A stretch of 64,000 nt of DNA from JANOYJ01 sp963792485 (lineage in GTDB: Bacteria; Pseudomonadota; Alphaproteobacteria; Rhizobiales; Rhizobiaceae): assembly GCA_963792485.1 (NCBI GenBank), contig CAWBWL010000001.1, positions 310,001 through 374,000 on the forward strand, in the 5' to 3' direction. Made by a program: the position numbers and the translations under genes. The notes beneath the pieces are model-generated. The model saw nothing but the letters and a program-made list of their open reading frames with translations, was not told where the DNA came from and did no database searches. This document shows, piece by piece, positions 8,879 through 17,582 of the stretch. Numbering within the stretch: the first letter of the stretch is position 1; each line of letters starts with the position of its first letter.

Positions 8879-10072
8879 TCACACTGCCTCGACAAATGCC
8901 TCGAACTCTTCGGTGAAGCGCCTCCAGCCTGGGTCGGACTCAAGTATCAGGTGATTTTCTCCGTCAAGGCCAACAAAGCGGCTGTCGGGAATGGCCGCCG
9001 CAATCAGTCTGCCTTCCCCGATAGGCTGGATCGCATCATTGCGGCAGTGCATGACGAGGGTTGGCGTCTGCACCTGCGGCAACACATCAACGATATTGAT
9101 TATGTCGGACACATAGCGGATCCGCGCCGCATTGTCGGGCGATGTTGTCTTGCGCTGCAGGTCGTTGAACCACTGCACCTGTTCCGGCGTTCCGCCCGGC
9201 ACAAACAGCGAGGTGAAGACCTGGCGGAAGGCCGGGTTCTCACCGCCCCAGCCCGTGCGCATCAACGTCAGCATCGCATCGGCCTGTTCAACATCGGCTT
9301 GCGTTCCGCGGATGCGGCGGCCCCTTGCAAAGCCGCCATAGAGCACAAGCTTCTTCACGCGCTCAGGATGTTTGACCGCATAGTCAATCGAAACGGCACA
9401 GCCTTGTGAGGCGCCGAACAGCACGAAGCGGTCGAGGCCGGCGGCATCCACAACAGTTTCAAGATCGCGGATCATCCCCTCAAAAGATATGTCATCCACA
9501 TCCCAGTCCGAAAGGCCGTTGCCGCGCGTGTCATACCGCACAAGCTGCCAGCGGTCAGCCATCCAATGCAGCAAATGGCTCCACACCGGGCTTTCCCAGT
9601 CATATTCCAGATGATTGAGCCAATTGCCAGCTTTGACCAGAGGCAAGCCCTCGCCGACTTTTGAATAGGCGATTGTCACGCCGTCAGGCGTTGAACAGAA
9701 CTGGATTTCCTGACGTTTGTCTTTGACCTTTTCCGTTTGAAGCGCTTCGGCATTGCCCGGAAATACTTCTTCCACGCTCCCGACAAACCGGTAACCCCGG
9801 CGCGGCGCGGTCTTGATGAGGCGCTGTTCACTGCCATTGTCACCCAAGGCAGCGCGCGCCGCATTGATGCGGCTGGTCAGCGTCGATTGCGAAACGATGC
9901 GTCCGCTCCACACCGCATCAAAGATCTCGTCCTGGGACACAACGCGGTTGCGGTTGGCAATTAGAAACGCCAGCAGATCGAAGACCTGCGGCTCCACTTC
10001 GACGCTCAGATCACCCTGGCGCAGTTCCATGCGCTCAAGGTCAATTGAAAAATTTTCGAACGAATAGCGCAC
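8879..10072 (-). CDS. Winged-helix DNA-binding / alpha/beta-hydrolase fusion
   Basis: A 397-aa two-domain protein. Residues 1-100 are an OmpR/CadC-type winged helix (VEPQVFDLLAFLIANRNRVVSQDEIFDAVW, IKTAPRRGYRFVG). Residues 125-397 are an alpha/beta hydrolase with nucleophile elbow GASQG (Ser222), acid loop CRNDAIQP and catalytic His in GENHLI, so both domains look competent. Related fusions occur in Hyphomicrobiales and some resemble adenylate-cyclase-associated sensors. A small-molecule-responsive regulator, with the hydrolase domain sensing or cleaving an ester, is an inference. No membrane segment was seen, unlike CadC. A 238-base spacer separates it from the GST gene. Confidence 0.85.
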   Translation of the reverse strand: MRYSFENFSIDLERMELRQGDLSVEVEPQVFDLLAFLIANRNRVVSQDEIFDAVWSGRIVSQSTLTSRINAARAALGDNGSEQRLIKTAPRRGYRFVGSVEEVFPGNAEALQTEKVKDKRQEIQFCSTPDGVTIAYSKVGEGLPLVKAGNWLNHLEYDWESPVWSHLLHWMADRWQLVRYDTRGNGLSDWDVDDISFEGMIRDLETVVDAAGLDRFVLFGASQGCAVSIDYAVKHPERVKKLVLYGGFARGRRIRGTQADVEQADAMLTLMRTGWGGENPAFRQVFTSLFVPGGTPEQVQWFNDLQRKTTSPDNAARIRYVSDIINIVDVLPQVQTPTLVMHCRNDAIQPIGEGRLIAAAIPDSRFVGLDGENHLILESDPGWRRFTEEFEAFVEAV

Positions 10073-10144
10073 TTGGATTCATCCCAATCGCGCCCCGGCG
10101 GCTCTTTAGGCCAAATCTCAGTGTTTGTTCAAGAATTCATTATC

Positions 10145-10275
10145 GCGAGTCAGCTGGTGCGGCTTTCGAGAAGCTCGGGGTCCCAGCCAGTCGCTTGTGA
10201 CTTAAGGGCGGGGCACTTTGGGCGGAGCGAGCTCCGTGTTCGTGAGCACCGGAAGCGCAGAGAGTCGCATCTGAT
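10145..10275. repeat. Dispersed repeat, copy A (partial)
   Basis: Shares a long gapped match with 23873-24010: the blocks GACTTAAGGGCGGGGCA, TTTGGGCGGAGCG and GAAGCGCAGA are common to both, with TTTCGAG before them. Copy A lacks the outer inverted arms present in copy B. It lies in the otherwise gene-free 10073-10466 interval between the hydrolase fusion and the small secreted protein; nothing else recognisable was found there. Confidence 0.7.
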
Positions 10276-10466
10276 GGCCGCGAAAATGCATTATTGGACA
10301 AACACTCAAGCAACTCTCAAGAAAAAATCACGTCCGTCTCAAAGCGCATCCCGCATGGGTAGCCTATTCCAGCGCCATGAACTGCTCAAACACAACATTC
10401 CCTTGGCGGAGGTCCGATTGCAGTTCAACCACCGCCTCAGGGATTGAAATATTTGGAGACTTGAAC

Positions 10467-10733
10467 ATGAAGAAACTCGCTTTTGCATTCGCGGCGCTGC
10501 TGGCCGCAGCTGGTTCGGCTTCGGCTGGCAGCCAGCACGAGGATTGCGGCCACGCCGTCGCGAAAAACCTCAGCCGCGCTTACATGGAGAAACATTGCAG
10601 CGATCGCCTGGGTTACGATGCTCTGGATCATCTCGGGGCCATCCCCAGCGACAGCAGCTCCATCTCCGCTGGAAATGCCCGTTCTATCGGCGGGTTCCTG
10701 TCCAACGGCGCGGGCGCTCGCAACAGCAAATAA
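10467..10733 (+). CDS. Small secreted hypothetical protein
   Basis: An 88-aa product starts with a clear signal peptide: MKKLAFAFAALLAAAGSASA with cleavage likely after ASA. The mature part is about 68 residues with two cysteines (EDCGH and KHCSDR) that could form a disulfide, then a Ser/Gly/Asn-rich tail. TTGGAGAC precedes the ATG at good spacing; the upstream open frame to 10377 has no coding character. I do not recognise the family. The C-terminal half ends in small, polar, flexible residues. Confidence 0.7.
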   Translation: MKKLAFAFAALLAAAGSASAGSQHEDCGHAVAKNLSRAYMEKHCSDRLGYDALDHLGAIPSDSSSISAGNARSIGGFLSNGAGARNSK

Positions 10734-10744
10734 ACCCACAACAT

Positions 10745-10809
10745 TCTCCAGCCTCGCCCCCCCGAATCCAAGGCTGGAGATGGGTGGTCCAGTTCAATCT
10801 GGACCACCC
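10745..10809 (+). promoter_or_regulatory. Two adjacent strong hairpins before DUF1127 gene
   Basis: Hairpin 1 pairs TCTCCAGCCT (10745-10754) with AGGCTGGAGA (10771-10780). Hairpin 2 pairs GGGTGGTCCAG (10782-10792) with CTGGACCACCC (10799-10809) around a six-base loop. Neither has a T-tract. They lie 22 bases before the next start codon, so they could stop or slow transcription from upstream, or fold the 5' leader of the DUF1127 mRNA. Confidence 0.6.
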
Positions 10810-10831
10810 CCATTGAGAGAGAAAAATCAAA

Positions 10832-11008
10832 ATGAAACTTCCACTGACCTTCCTTGGCCGGGCCAAGCAACGTTTCCTCAAACGGGAAGCAAAGCGCCAG
10901 CTGTCCCGGCTCGATGACCGGGTGCTTGCCGACATCGGCATCGCCCGCGACGAGATTGACTACGCCGTTGAATCAGGCCGCGGCCATGCCCGGCACCATG
11001 GCTACTGA
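10832..11008 (+). CDS. DUF1127 (YjiS-like) small basic protein
   Basis: A 58-aa protein with the DUF1127 core: an Arg/Lys-rich helix (LGRAKQRFLKREAKRQLSRL) followed by DDRVLADIGIARDEIDYAV, and a His/Gly-rich tail. Proteins of this family act in alphaproteobacteria as small RNA-associated or stress-linked regulators; the specific role here is unknown. The ATG follows a GAGAGAG sequence. It sits 11 bases before the DUF924 gene, so the two are probably co-transcribed. Two further DUF1127 genes lie at 27.6-28.1 kb. Confidence 0.85.
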   Translation: MKLPLTFLGRAKQRFLKREAKRQLSRLDDRVLADIGIARDEIDYAVESGRGHARHHGY

Positions 11009-11019
11009 AGGAGCAAGAG

Positions 11020-11577
11020 ATGAACATGATAACACAGGTCAGGTTCGAACCATCGCAGATCGTCAGTTTCTGGCGCGATGCGGGACCCGAACGCTGGTTC
11101 AAGGCTGACCCGGCCTTTGACAAGGCCTTTGGCGATGAGTTTGCGTTCGATTTTGTCGCTGCGGCAAGTGGTCAGCTCCATCACTGGCTCGATACGGCGG
11201 AAGGTGCGATGGCTCTGGTGCTCCTGCTCGATCAATATCCGCGCAACAGCTTCCGCGGAACGCTCTGGATGTATGTCACCGATCAGGCCGCCCGCATCGT
11301 GGCGGACATCGCCATCAGCAAGGGCTTCGACCGCGCGTTCGAAGGCATGCTGCCGCTGTTCTTCTATCTGCCCTTCGGTCATTCCGAATCTCTGGCCGAT
11401 CAGGAGCGCGCCGTGGCTTTGGTCAAGCATATGGGCGAACCCGCCGTCTCGCATTCGCAGCGCCACCACGGAATCATCAAGCGCTTCGGCCGTTTCCCGC
11501 ATCGCAACCCAATGCTTGGCCGCAAGATGCGGCCGGAGGAGCAGGACTATCTCGACAAGGGAGGGTACGCAGGATGA
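11020..11577 (+). CDS. DUF924 family protein
   Basis: A 185-aa protein of the widespread DUF924 family. The family signature is complete: IVSFWRDAGPERWFKADPAFDKAF, then LALVLLLDQYPRN-like ALVLLLDQYPRNSFRG, then LPFGHSESLADQERAV and FPHRNPMLGR near the C-terminus. The fold is all-helical and TPR-like; its biochemical role is not known. GGAGCAAGAG precedes the ATG, and the stop overlaps the next start by four bases (ATGA), suggesting coupling with the small membrane protein. Confidence 0.9.
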   Translation: MNMITQVRFEPSQIVSFWRDAGPERWFKADPAFDKAFGDEFAFDFVAAASGQLHHWLDTAEGAMALVLLLDQYPRNSFRGTLWMYVTDQAARIVADIAISKGFDRAFEGMLPLFFYLPFGHSESLADQERAVALVKHMGEPAVSHSQRHHGIIKRFGRFPHRNPMLGRKMRPEEQDYLDKGGYAG

Positions 11578-11990
11578 CGAAAGCAATTGAAGTCAGCGCG
11601 GGCACCAATGGCATTGCGCAATTTTGCTTTGCCTATGCCAGCATCGCATCGGTGTGCGGGGTTTCCCTTGGCATGTTCATGGGCATTGCCCACGACTTTA
11701 CCCTGGTGCCTGTCCATGCCCATATCAACCTCATCGGCTGGGTGAGCATGTTTGTGTTCGGAGCCTACTATCGCCTGCACCCGCACCTTGCCGGGCGGCT
11801 TGCGAAACTCCAGATCGCGCTTGTCAGCATAGGCTTGGTTGCCAGTTTTGGCACCCTGGGTATCACACTGACGAGCGGCGATGACACCTTGCTCCCGGTG
11901 ATAATTGCGGGATCTGTCATGGTGCTTACAGGCTTTGCCATTTTCTGCGGCATTGTCTGCCGGGAGGCCTTGCGATCCGGGAGCAATTGA
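11574..11990 (+). CDS. Small membrane protein, cytochrome oxidase subunit I-like
   Basis: A 138-aa protein with four predicted membrane segments. The motif VPVHAHINLIGWVSMFVFGAYYR resembles the heme-ligating helix region of heme-copper oxidase subunit I and NO reductase, where a His-Ala-His or HxHxN motif binds heme. It is far too short to be an oxidase subunit. Similar short proteins occur in alphaproteobacteria, often annotated as cytochrome c oxidase-like, without known function. Heme or metal binding by the two histidines is inference. Confidence 0.65.
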   Translation: MTKAIEVSAGTNGIAQFCFAYASIASVCGVSLGMFMGIAHDFTLVPVHAHINLIGWVSMFVFGAYYRLHPHLAGRLAKLQIALVSIGLVASFGTLGITLTSGDDTLLPVIIAGSVMVLTGFAIFCGIVCREALRSGSN

Positions 11991-12137
11991 GCGTGGGCTG
12001 AAGTCCCGGAAACAGCATTCGCGATTCGCGCGGGTTGCACCAATGCGCACTTGTGCATGCCACAAAAGTGTGGATTCGTGCACGCGGGTGGTCCGGACGA
12101 AGCCGGGTGAAGCCCGGCAAATCGGGGAGACTTTCAA

Positions 12138-13007
12138 ATGACATCTACATTCATCAAATTGTCGCTCGCTGCGGCAGTGTCCGGCGTTGCATTTGCGGCG
12201 CAGGCGGAGGTCAAGGAGCTTTGGTCGCTGGACGGGTTCATGAACCCGGAAAGCGCATATGCGGACGGCGCGGGTGGTTACTTCGTGTCCAACGTCAATG
12301 GCGGGCCGCTCGACAAGGATGGCAATGGTTTCATCTCCAAGGTCTCTGGCGACGGCAAGATGGCGACGTTGAAGTGGATCGAAGGCCTCAATGCGCCGAA
12401 AGGCATGGTGATGGGCGGAGACAAGCTGTACGTCTCCGACATCGACAATCTGGTCGAAATCGATCCGGCCGTTGGTAAAGTCACCGCCAGATATCCGGCT
12501 GAAGGCGCGGTGTTTCTCAATGACACCGCCGTCGATGAAGCGGGTAATGTTTATGTGTCCGACATTGCCAAGCGCAAGATCTGGCAGCTGAAGGACGGCA
12601 AGATGAGCGTTTGGTACGAGAAAGACGATCTGATGCATCCGAACGGATTGCGCGTGGAAGGCGGCAAGCTGATCGTCGCCGGCTGGGGCAAGGAAATGGG
12701 CGATGACGGTTCGACCAAAACGCCCGGCAACCTCTTCACCATCGACCTCGCCACCAAAGAGCTGAAGAACCTCGGCAGCGGCGAAGGCGTCGGCAATCTC
12801 GACGGCCTTGAGCGCGGGACGAACGGCTCGTTCATCGTCACCGACTTCATGAAAGGCGCGCTCATCCGCATCAAGGAAGACGGCACATCCGAAATGCTCC
12901 TCGACATGAACGCCGGCAGCGCCGACCTTGAAGTCTCCGAAGACGGCAAGACCGCGATTGTGCCGGTGATGATGGACAACAAGGTGATTGCGATATCGGT
13001 CGAGTAA
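12138..13007 (+). CDS. Secreted SMP-30/gluconolactonase-like beta-propeller
   Basis: A 289-aa exported protein. The signal peptide ends at AAQAEVKEL (residues about 1-23). The mature part has repeated beta-propeller blades: MNPESAYADGAGGYFVSNVNG, LNAPKGMVMGGDKLYVSDID, VFLNDTAVDEAGNVYVSDI and LMHPNGLRVEGGKLIVAGWG. The Asn and Asp residues of the SMP-30 metal site (for example FLNDTAVD and MHPNGL) are present, so a lactonase-type or periplasmic sugar-lactone enzyme is possible. The 5' interval 11991-12137 contains short palindromic pieces but no gene. Confidence 0.8.
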   Translation: MTSTFIKLSLAAAVSGVAFAAQAEVKELWSLDGFMNPESAYADGAGGYFVSNVNGGPLDKDGNGFISKVSGDGKMATLKWIEGLNAPKGMVMGGDKLYVSDIDNLVEIDPAVGKVTARYPAEGAVFLNDTAVDEAGNVYVSDIAKRKIWQLKDGKMSVWYEKDDLMHPNGLRVEGGKLIVAGWGKEMGDDGSTKTPGNLFTIDLATKELKNLGSGEGVGNLDGLERGTNGSFIVTDFMKGALIRIKEDGTSEMLLDMNAGSADLEVSEDGKTAIVPVMMDNKVIAISVE

Positions 13008-13024
13008 AGCAGAAAAGGAATAGC

Positions 13025-13047
13025 GCCCCGCCTGGTTAAGGCGGGGC
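13025..13047 (+). terminator. GC hairpin after SMP-30-like gene
   Basis: GCCCCGCC pairs with GGCGGGGC around TGGTTAA, 18 bases after the stop codon. There is no T-run, so it is a weak intrinsic terminator or 3' stabilising hairpin. The rest of 13048-13259 holds the typA promoter region and no gene. Confidence 0.55.
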
Positions 13048-13259
13048 AGAGAATCGGAATCTCGATTTTCTTGCCGATTTTCGACTGCTGAGTTCCGGCA
13101 TACAAGATCAATTGACTGATCTTGTTTTCGCAGTTTCGCTATTTGTGCAATCGATTGATCTTGCTCCACCCCTTTCACTTGTCACATTTCTCCTATATAC
13201 GCCCGCGCAACTGACACTGCGCCGGCCAGGCTGCCCGCGCTCACATCCCGAGTAGACAT

Positions 13260-15086
13260 ATGAAACTCCGCAATATCGCGATCATCGCGCACGTTGACCA
13301 TGGCAAAACCACTTTGGTGGACAAACTCCTGCAGCAGTCCGGCGCGTTCCGTGACAATCAGCGCGTTGCCGAGCGCGTGATGGATTCCAATGATCTTGAA
13401 AAAGAGCGCGGCATCACGATTTTGGCCAAGGCCACGTCCGTTGTCTGGAAGGACACGCGCATCAATATTGTCGACACGCCCGGCCATGCCGATTTTGGCG
13501 GCGAGGTGGAGCGCATTCTCTCCATGGTGGACGGCGTGATCGTTCTCGTTGACGCCGCCGAAGGCCCGATGCCGCAAACGAAGTTCGTGGTCGGCAAGGC
13601 GCTGAAAGTCGGCCTCAAGCCCATCGTCGCGATCAACAAGGTGGACCGGCCGGATGCGCGCATCACCGAAGTGGTCAATGAAGTGTTCGACCTCTTCGCC
13701 GCGCTGGACGCCACTGACGACCAGCTCGATTTCCCGCTGCTTTATGGTTCCGGACGCAATGGCTGGATGGCCGATTCGCCGGATGGTCCTTCGGATGAAG
13801 GCATGAAGGCGCTGTTTGAGCTTGTCATCAAACATGTGCCGGAGCCGACTGTGGCGCCCGGTCCGTTTACGATGATCGGCACAATTCTCGAAGCCAACCC
13901 ATTTCTTGGCCGCATCATCACCGGACGCATTCATTCAGGCTCAATCAAGCCGACGCAGCAGTTCAAGGTGATCGGCCAGGACGGCAAGCTGATCGAGCAA
14001 GGCCGCGTCTCGAAAATCCTCGCGTTTCGGGGCATTGAGCGCCAGCCGATTGACGAGGGATTTGCGGGCGACATCGTTGCCATCGCCGGACTTTCTCAAG
14101 GGACCGTGGCCGACACCTATTGCGCCATGGAAGTCACCCAGCCCCTGAAGGCGCAGCCGATTGATCCGCCGACCGTGACAATGACCTTCATCGTCAACGA
14201 TTCCCCTCTCGCCGGCACTGAAGGCGACAAGGTGACGAGCCGCGTCATTCGCGACCGGCTGATGCGCGAGGCCGAAGGCAATGTGGCGCTGAAGATCGAG
14301 GAATCGGCCGAGAAGGATTCGTTCTATGTCTCGGGCCGCGGTGAATTGCAGCTGGCGGTGTTGATTGAGACCATGCGCCGCGAAGGCTTTGAAATGGCCG
14401 TCTCGCGCCCGCGCGTTGTCTACAAGAAGGACGAGGCGACCGGCGATCTCCTGGAGCCGATTGAAGAGGTCGTCATCGACGTGGACGAGGGCCATTCGGG
14501 CATTGTCGTGCAGAAGATGAACGAGCGCAAAGCCGAGATGATCGAGCTGCGCCCCTCCGGCGGCGACCGGCAGCGGCTGGTGTTTTACGCCCCGACGCGC
14601 GGCCTGATCGGCTACCAGTCGGAGCTTCTCACCGACACGCGCGGCACGGCCATCATGAACCGGCTGTTCCACGCCTATGAGCCTTACAAGGGCGACATTC
14701 CCGGCCGCACCAACGGCGTCTTGATCTCCAACGATTCCGGCGAAGCGGTGGCCTATGCCATGTGGAATCTGGAAGACCGCGGCCCGATGATCATCGAGCC
14801 GGGCGACAAGGTCTATCAGGGCATGATCATCGGCATCCATTCGCGCGACAATGACCTTGAAGTAAATGTGCTGAAAGGCAAGAAGCTCACCAACATCCGC
14901 GCCGCCGGTAAGGATGAGGCCGTGCGCCTGACCACGCCGATCAAAATGACGCTGGAGCGGGCGCTCGCCTGGATTCAGGACGACGAGCTGATGGAAGTCA
15001 CCCCCAAATGCATCCGCCTGCGCAAGACATTCCTCGACCCGAACGAGCGCAAACGCTCGGAGAAGTCGGCGAAGGCTGTGGCTTGA
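13260..15086 (+). CDS. typA: Ribosome-associated GTPase TypA/BipA
   Basis: Translational GTPase of the EF-G family that assists 50S assembly, especially in cold or stress. Full length at 608 aa. The G domain contains AHVDHGKTTLVDKLL (P-loop), the switch stretch ERGITILAKATSV, DTPGHADFGGEVER and AINKVDRP. Domain II, then GRGELQLAVLIETMRREGFE of domain III, and the TypA-specific C-terminal region with TRGLIGYQSELLTDTRG and IRLRKTFLDPNERKR follow. ATG at 13260 is preceded by GAGTAGAC. It stands alone as a transcription unit with CAT-like protein downstream. Confidence 0.97.
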   Translation: MKLRNIAIIAHVDHGKTTLVDKLLQQSGAFRDNQRVAERVMDSNDLEKERGITILAKATSVVWKDTRINIVDTPGHADFGGEVERILSMVDGVIVLVDAAEGPMPQTKFVVGKALKVGLKPIVAINKVDRPDARITEVVNEVFDLFAALDATDDQLDFPLLYGSGRNGWMADSPDGPSDEGMKALFELVIKHVPEPTVAPGPFTMIGTILEANPFLGRIITGRIHSGSIKPTQQFKVIGQDGKLIEQGRVSKILAFRGIERQPIDEGFAGDIVAIAGLSQGTVADTYCAMEVTQPLKAQPIDPPTVTMTFIVNDSPLAGTEGDKVTSRVIRDRLMREAEGNVALKIEESAEKDSFYVSGRGELQLAVLIETMRREGFEMAVSRPRVVYKKDEATGDLLEPIEEVVIDVDEGHSGIVVQKMNERKAEMIELRPSGGDRQRLVFYAPTRGLIGYQSELLTDTRGTAIMNRLFHAYEPYKGDIPGRTNGVLISNDSGEAVAYAMWNLEDRGPMIIEPGDKVYQGMIIGIHSRDNDLEVNVLKGKKLTNIRAAGKDEAVRLTTPIKMTLERALAWIQDDELMEVTPKCIRLRKTFLDPNERKRSEKSAKAVA

Positions 15087-15093
15087 CGAAATC

Positions 15094-15738
15094 ATGACCA
15101 GCCGCGCGGTTGACCTCTCCACTTGGCAGCGCGCGGACCAGTTCCGCTTCTTCCGCACCTATGCAAAGCCCCACTACGCCGTTACCTCGCGCATTGACGT
15201 GACGCGCCTGCTCAACGAGCTGAAGCCGAAGGACATCTCGCCCTACCGCGCCTGCATCTACGCGATTGGCGCCGGTATCCACGCTGTGACAGAGCTGCTG
15301 ATGCGCTTTCGCGGCGATGAAGTGACGCTTTATGACAGCGTTGAACTGTCGATGACCGTGCCGCTGGCGAACGGCAATTTCAACTATGCCTATGTGCCGT
15401 TCCTGCTGGACTTCGCGGCCTTTGACGCGCAGTGTCTATCGTTAATGGAGGCGGCGAAAGCCAAGGCGGGGCTTGATGCCAATTCCGGGGCACGCGATGA
15501 TCTGGCCTATCTCTCCTGCATGCCCTGGCTTGACTATACGTCCATCAACAACGCTCTGCCCGGCCCGGACGACTGCATTCCGCGCGTGTCATGGGGCAAG
15601 TTTGTCGCGGATGGAAATGGCCGCCATTCCATGGCCATGACCATTGAAGTGCACCACGCGCTGGTGGATGGGCGCCAAGTTGGAGATTATTTCGGCGCTG
15701 TTCAGACCACTCTGGACGGCCTGAAACACTTCTCATAG
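15094..15738 (+). CDS. Chloramphenicol acetyltransferase-like (CatA fold) enzyme
   Basis: A 214-aa member of the type A chloramphenicol acetyltransferase family. The catalytic signature HHALVDG (His188) near the C-terminus is intact, and the N-terminal WQRADQFRFFRTYAKPHY and middle SCMPWLDYTS match the trimeric CAT fold. Chromosomal CatA homologues in soil and aquatic bacteria often are not resistance determinants, so the substrate is open. Only seven bases separate it from typA, with little ribosome site, so coupling to typA is likely. Resistance to chloramphenicol is possible but unproven. Confidence 0.82.
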   Translation: MTSRAVDLSTWQRADQFRFFRTYAKPHYAVTSRIDVTRLLNELKPKDISPYRACIYAIGAGIHAVTELLMRFRGDEVTLYDSVELSMTVPLANGNFNYAYVPFLLDFAAFDAQCLSLMEAAKAKAGLDANSGARDDLAYLSCMPWLDYTSINNALPGPDDCIPRVSWGKFVADGNGRHSMAMTIEVHHALVDGRQVGDYFGAVQTTLDGLKHFS

Positions 15739-15829
15739 ACGTGGCAACGGCGCAACTCGGCCAAAATTCCAAGCTGCGCGGCCTCTTAAGTGTTGCGATT
15801 TGGGACAGGCGGGCTATGGTTAATGGATT

Positions 15830-16336
15830 ATGACCACGCTCACCTTCGACATACGCCCAGCCCAAAAGCGCGACTGCGAAGCGATCGCGAACGTGCATGA
15901 AAAGGCATGGCAATATGCTTATGCCGGGATCATCCCGCACAAGAGCCTGTCGAACATGATCGCCAGGCGCGGGCCGCAATGGTGGCAGCGCACGATTTGC
16001 GGATCAAACGCCGTGCTCGTCGCCGATATTGGCGGCAAAGTTGCGGGCTATGCGACTGTCGGGCGGAACCGCACGCTGCAACTGGCGCAGAAAGGCGAGA
16101 TTTATGAGCTCTATATCCGCCCGGAATATCAGGGGCTGGGCTTCGGCGGCCAGCTGTTTGCCGCTGCGCGCGCCCGCTGCGCCAATTTCAGCCTGAGGGG
16201 CACGGTCGTCTGGGCACTCGAGGAAAACATCAACGCCATCGGTTTTTACGAGGCCATGGGCGGGCTAGATGTGGCCGAAGGCACGGAAAGCTTTGAGAAC
16301 AAGATCCTGAAGAAAATCGCCTTCGTCTGGAACTGA
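15830..16336 (+). CDS. GNAT family N-acetyltransferase
   Basis: A 168-aa acetyltransferase of the GNAT superfamily. The start FDIRPAQKRDCEAIANVHEKAW is the family's opening, GEIYELYIRPEYQGLGFGGQL is the acetyl-CoA-binding strand-helix with QGLGFG, and ENINAIGFYEAMGG is the C-terminal motif. Substrate unknown. It converges with the next gene with only two bases between stops. Confidence 0.88.
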   Translation: MTTLTFDIRPAQKRDCEAIANVHEKAWQYAYAGIIPHKSLSNMIARRGPQWWQRTICGSNAVLVADIGGKVAGYATVGRNRTLQLAQKGEIYELYIRPEYQGLGFGGQLFAAARARCANFSLRGTVVWALEENINAIGFYEAMGGLDVAEGTESFENKILKKIAFVWN

Positions 16337-16338
16337 AT

Positions 16339-16917
16339 TTATTCAAAATTCCGGCTTGGGTCGGCCGCATACGGCCCGCGAACGCCGTGGTAAACCGGCA
16401 CGTCCACCCGGCATTTGAACGACGTCACCAGTTTTTCCGCCACTTGCCGCGCCAGGACATTTGGCTCCTTGTTCGCCCGCGCATCCACATAGCCGATGAC
16501 ACAGGCCTCGCCCGCGCCGGGCTGGCCAACTTTTGACACGGTCAGAACCTGGCCCTTGGTTTCATCCGTGTTTTCATCGCTGTTCTGGATGAAAAAGCGT
16601 GTGATCGCCGCCACCGGCATGCCCTTGTCGGTCAGCCATTCGATGGTCTCGCTGTAATAGTTGAATGGCCCGAAGCTCTCCCAGGCGCTTTTCTGGAACC
16701 AGTCGCCGACATGGCCGAAAAACACCGACTGGCGCGCATCGCCCTCAATGAACCAGACCGGGTAATCCTTGATGCCCTTGCATTTCCACGTCCCGCCAAC
16801 CTCATTGGTCTCGACATCCGTGCAGTCGGTATCCAGATTAATGGTCTGATAGGCGCTTTCAAAGGCAAGGGACGGCTGGGCGAGCAAAGCAAGCACGGCA
16901 AGAATCACGGCGCGCAT
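16339..16917 (-). CDS. Secreted hypothetical protein
   Basis: A 192-aa exported protein whose signal peptide MRAVILAVLALLAQPSLAF is cleaved after SLA. The mature protein has four cysteines: DTDCTD, TWKCKG, EACVIGY and SFKCRV, suggesting two disulfides in the periplasm. The upstream in-frame start at 16929 is rejected, because TTGGAG lies ideally before the ATG at 16917. I do not recognise a named family. It is a stand-alone gene, divergent from ppa. Confidence 0.75.
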   Translation of the reverse strand: MRAVILAVLALLAQPSLAFESAYQTINLDTDCTDVETNEVGGTWKCKGIKDYPVWFIEGDARQSVFFGHVGDWFQKSAWESFGPFNYYSETIEWLTDKGMPVAAITRFFIQNSDENTDETKGQVLTVSKVGQPGAGEACVIGYVDARANKEPNVLARQVAEKLVTSFKCRVDVPVYHGVRGPYAADPSRNFE

Positions 16918-17045
16918 ATTTTTCTCCAATCGTCCCTGCGCGCTAAATGCTGCTTTCGGGGCGGCAGGTCAATTGCCGGATTTGGGTTGCGCGGTCTCAG
17001 ATGCGCGGCTACGTCTGTCGAACGGCATATTTTGAGGGGACACAC

Positions 17046-17582
17046 ATGAACATTGACGCCATTCCCACCGGCAAAAATCCACCCGACGAGATCAATGTCA
17101 TCATCGAAGTGCCGATTGGCGGTGAGCCGATCAAATATGAGATGGACAAGGCGGCCGGCGCGCTGTTTGTCGACCGTTTTCTCTACACATCCATGCGCTA
17201 TCCCGGCAATTATGGCTTTGTGCCTAGCACGCTCTCAGACGATGGCGATCCCATTGACGTGATCGTGTGCAACACCCGCGCCATCATTCCCGGCGCCTAC
17301 ATGGCCTGCCGTCCGGTTGGCGTTTTGGTGATGGAAGATGAGGCCGGGGGCGATGAAAAAGTCCTCGCTGTGCCGACCACCAAGCTGACGCGGCGCTATG
17401 AGAAGATCAAGGACGTCAACGACGTGCCGGAAATCACCCGCGAGCAGATTCAGCACTTCTTTGAACACTACAAGGATCTGGAGCCCGGCAAATGGGTCAA
17501 GGTCGTGCGCTGGGGCAATGCGGAGGATGCCAAAAAACTGATCCGCGAGGCGATTGAGCGCTACAAGGCGCACAAGAAATAG
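17046..17582 (+). CDS. ppa: Inorganic pyrophosphatase (family I)
   Basis: Hydrolyses pyrophosphate to drive biosynthetic reactions. 178 aa, the usual length. The soluble family I signature is complete: VIIEVPIGGEPIKYEMDK, RYPGNYGFVPSTLSDDGDPIDV with the metal-binding aspartates DDGDPID, LAVPTTKLTRRYEKI and FFEHYKDLEPGKWVK. The frame opens at 16947, but the conserved N-terminus and the preceding GAGGGG place the start at ATG 17046. A terminator follows directly. Confidence 0.96.
   Translation: MNIDAIPTGKNPPDEINVIIEVPIGGEPIKYEMDKAAGALFVDRFLYTSMRYPGNYGFVPSTLSDDGDPIDVIVCNTRAIIPGAYMACRPVGVLVMEDEAGGDEKVLAVPTTKLTRRYEKIKDVNDVPEITREQIQHFFEHYKDLEPGKWVKVVRWGNAEDAKKLIREAIERYKAHKK

Noticed and set aside
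11547..13178. 543-codon minus-strand open frame
   Set aside because: It lies antisense to the small membrane protein and SMP-30-like genes; no family features, and high-GC codon use commonly gives such shadows.
13941..15158. 405-codon minus-strand open frame
   Set aside because: Antisense to typA, no family resemblance.
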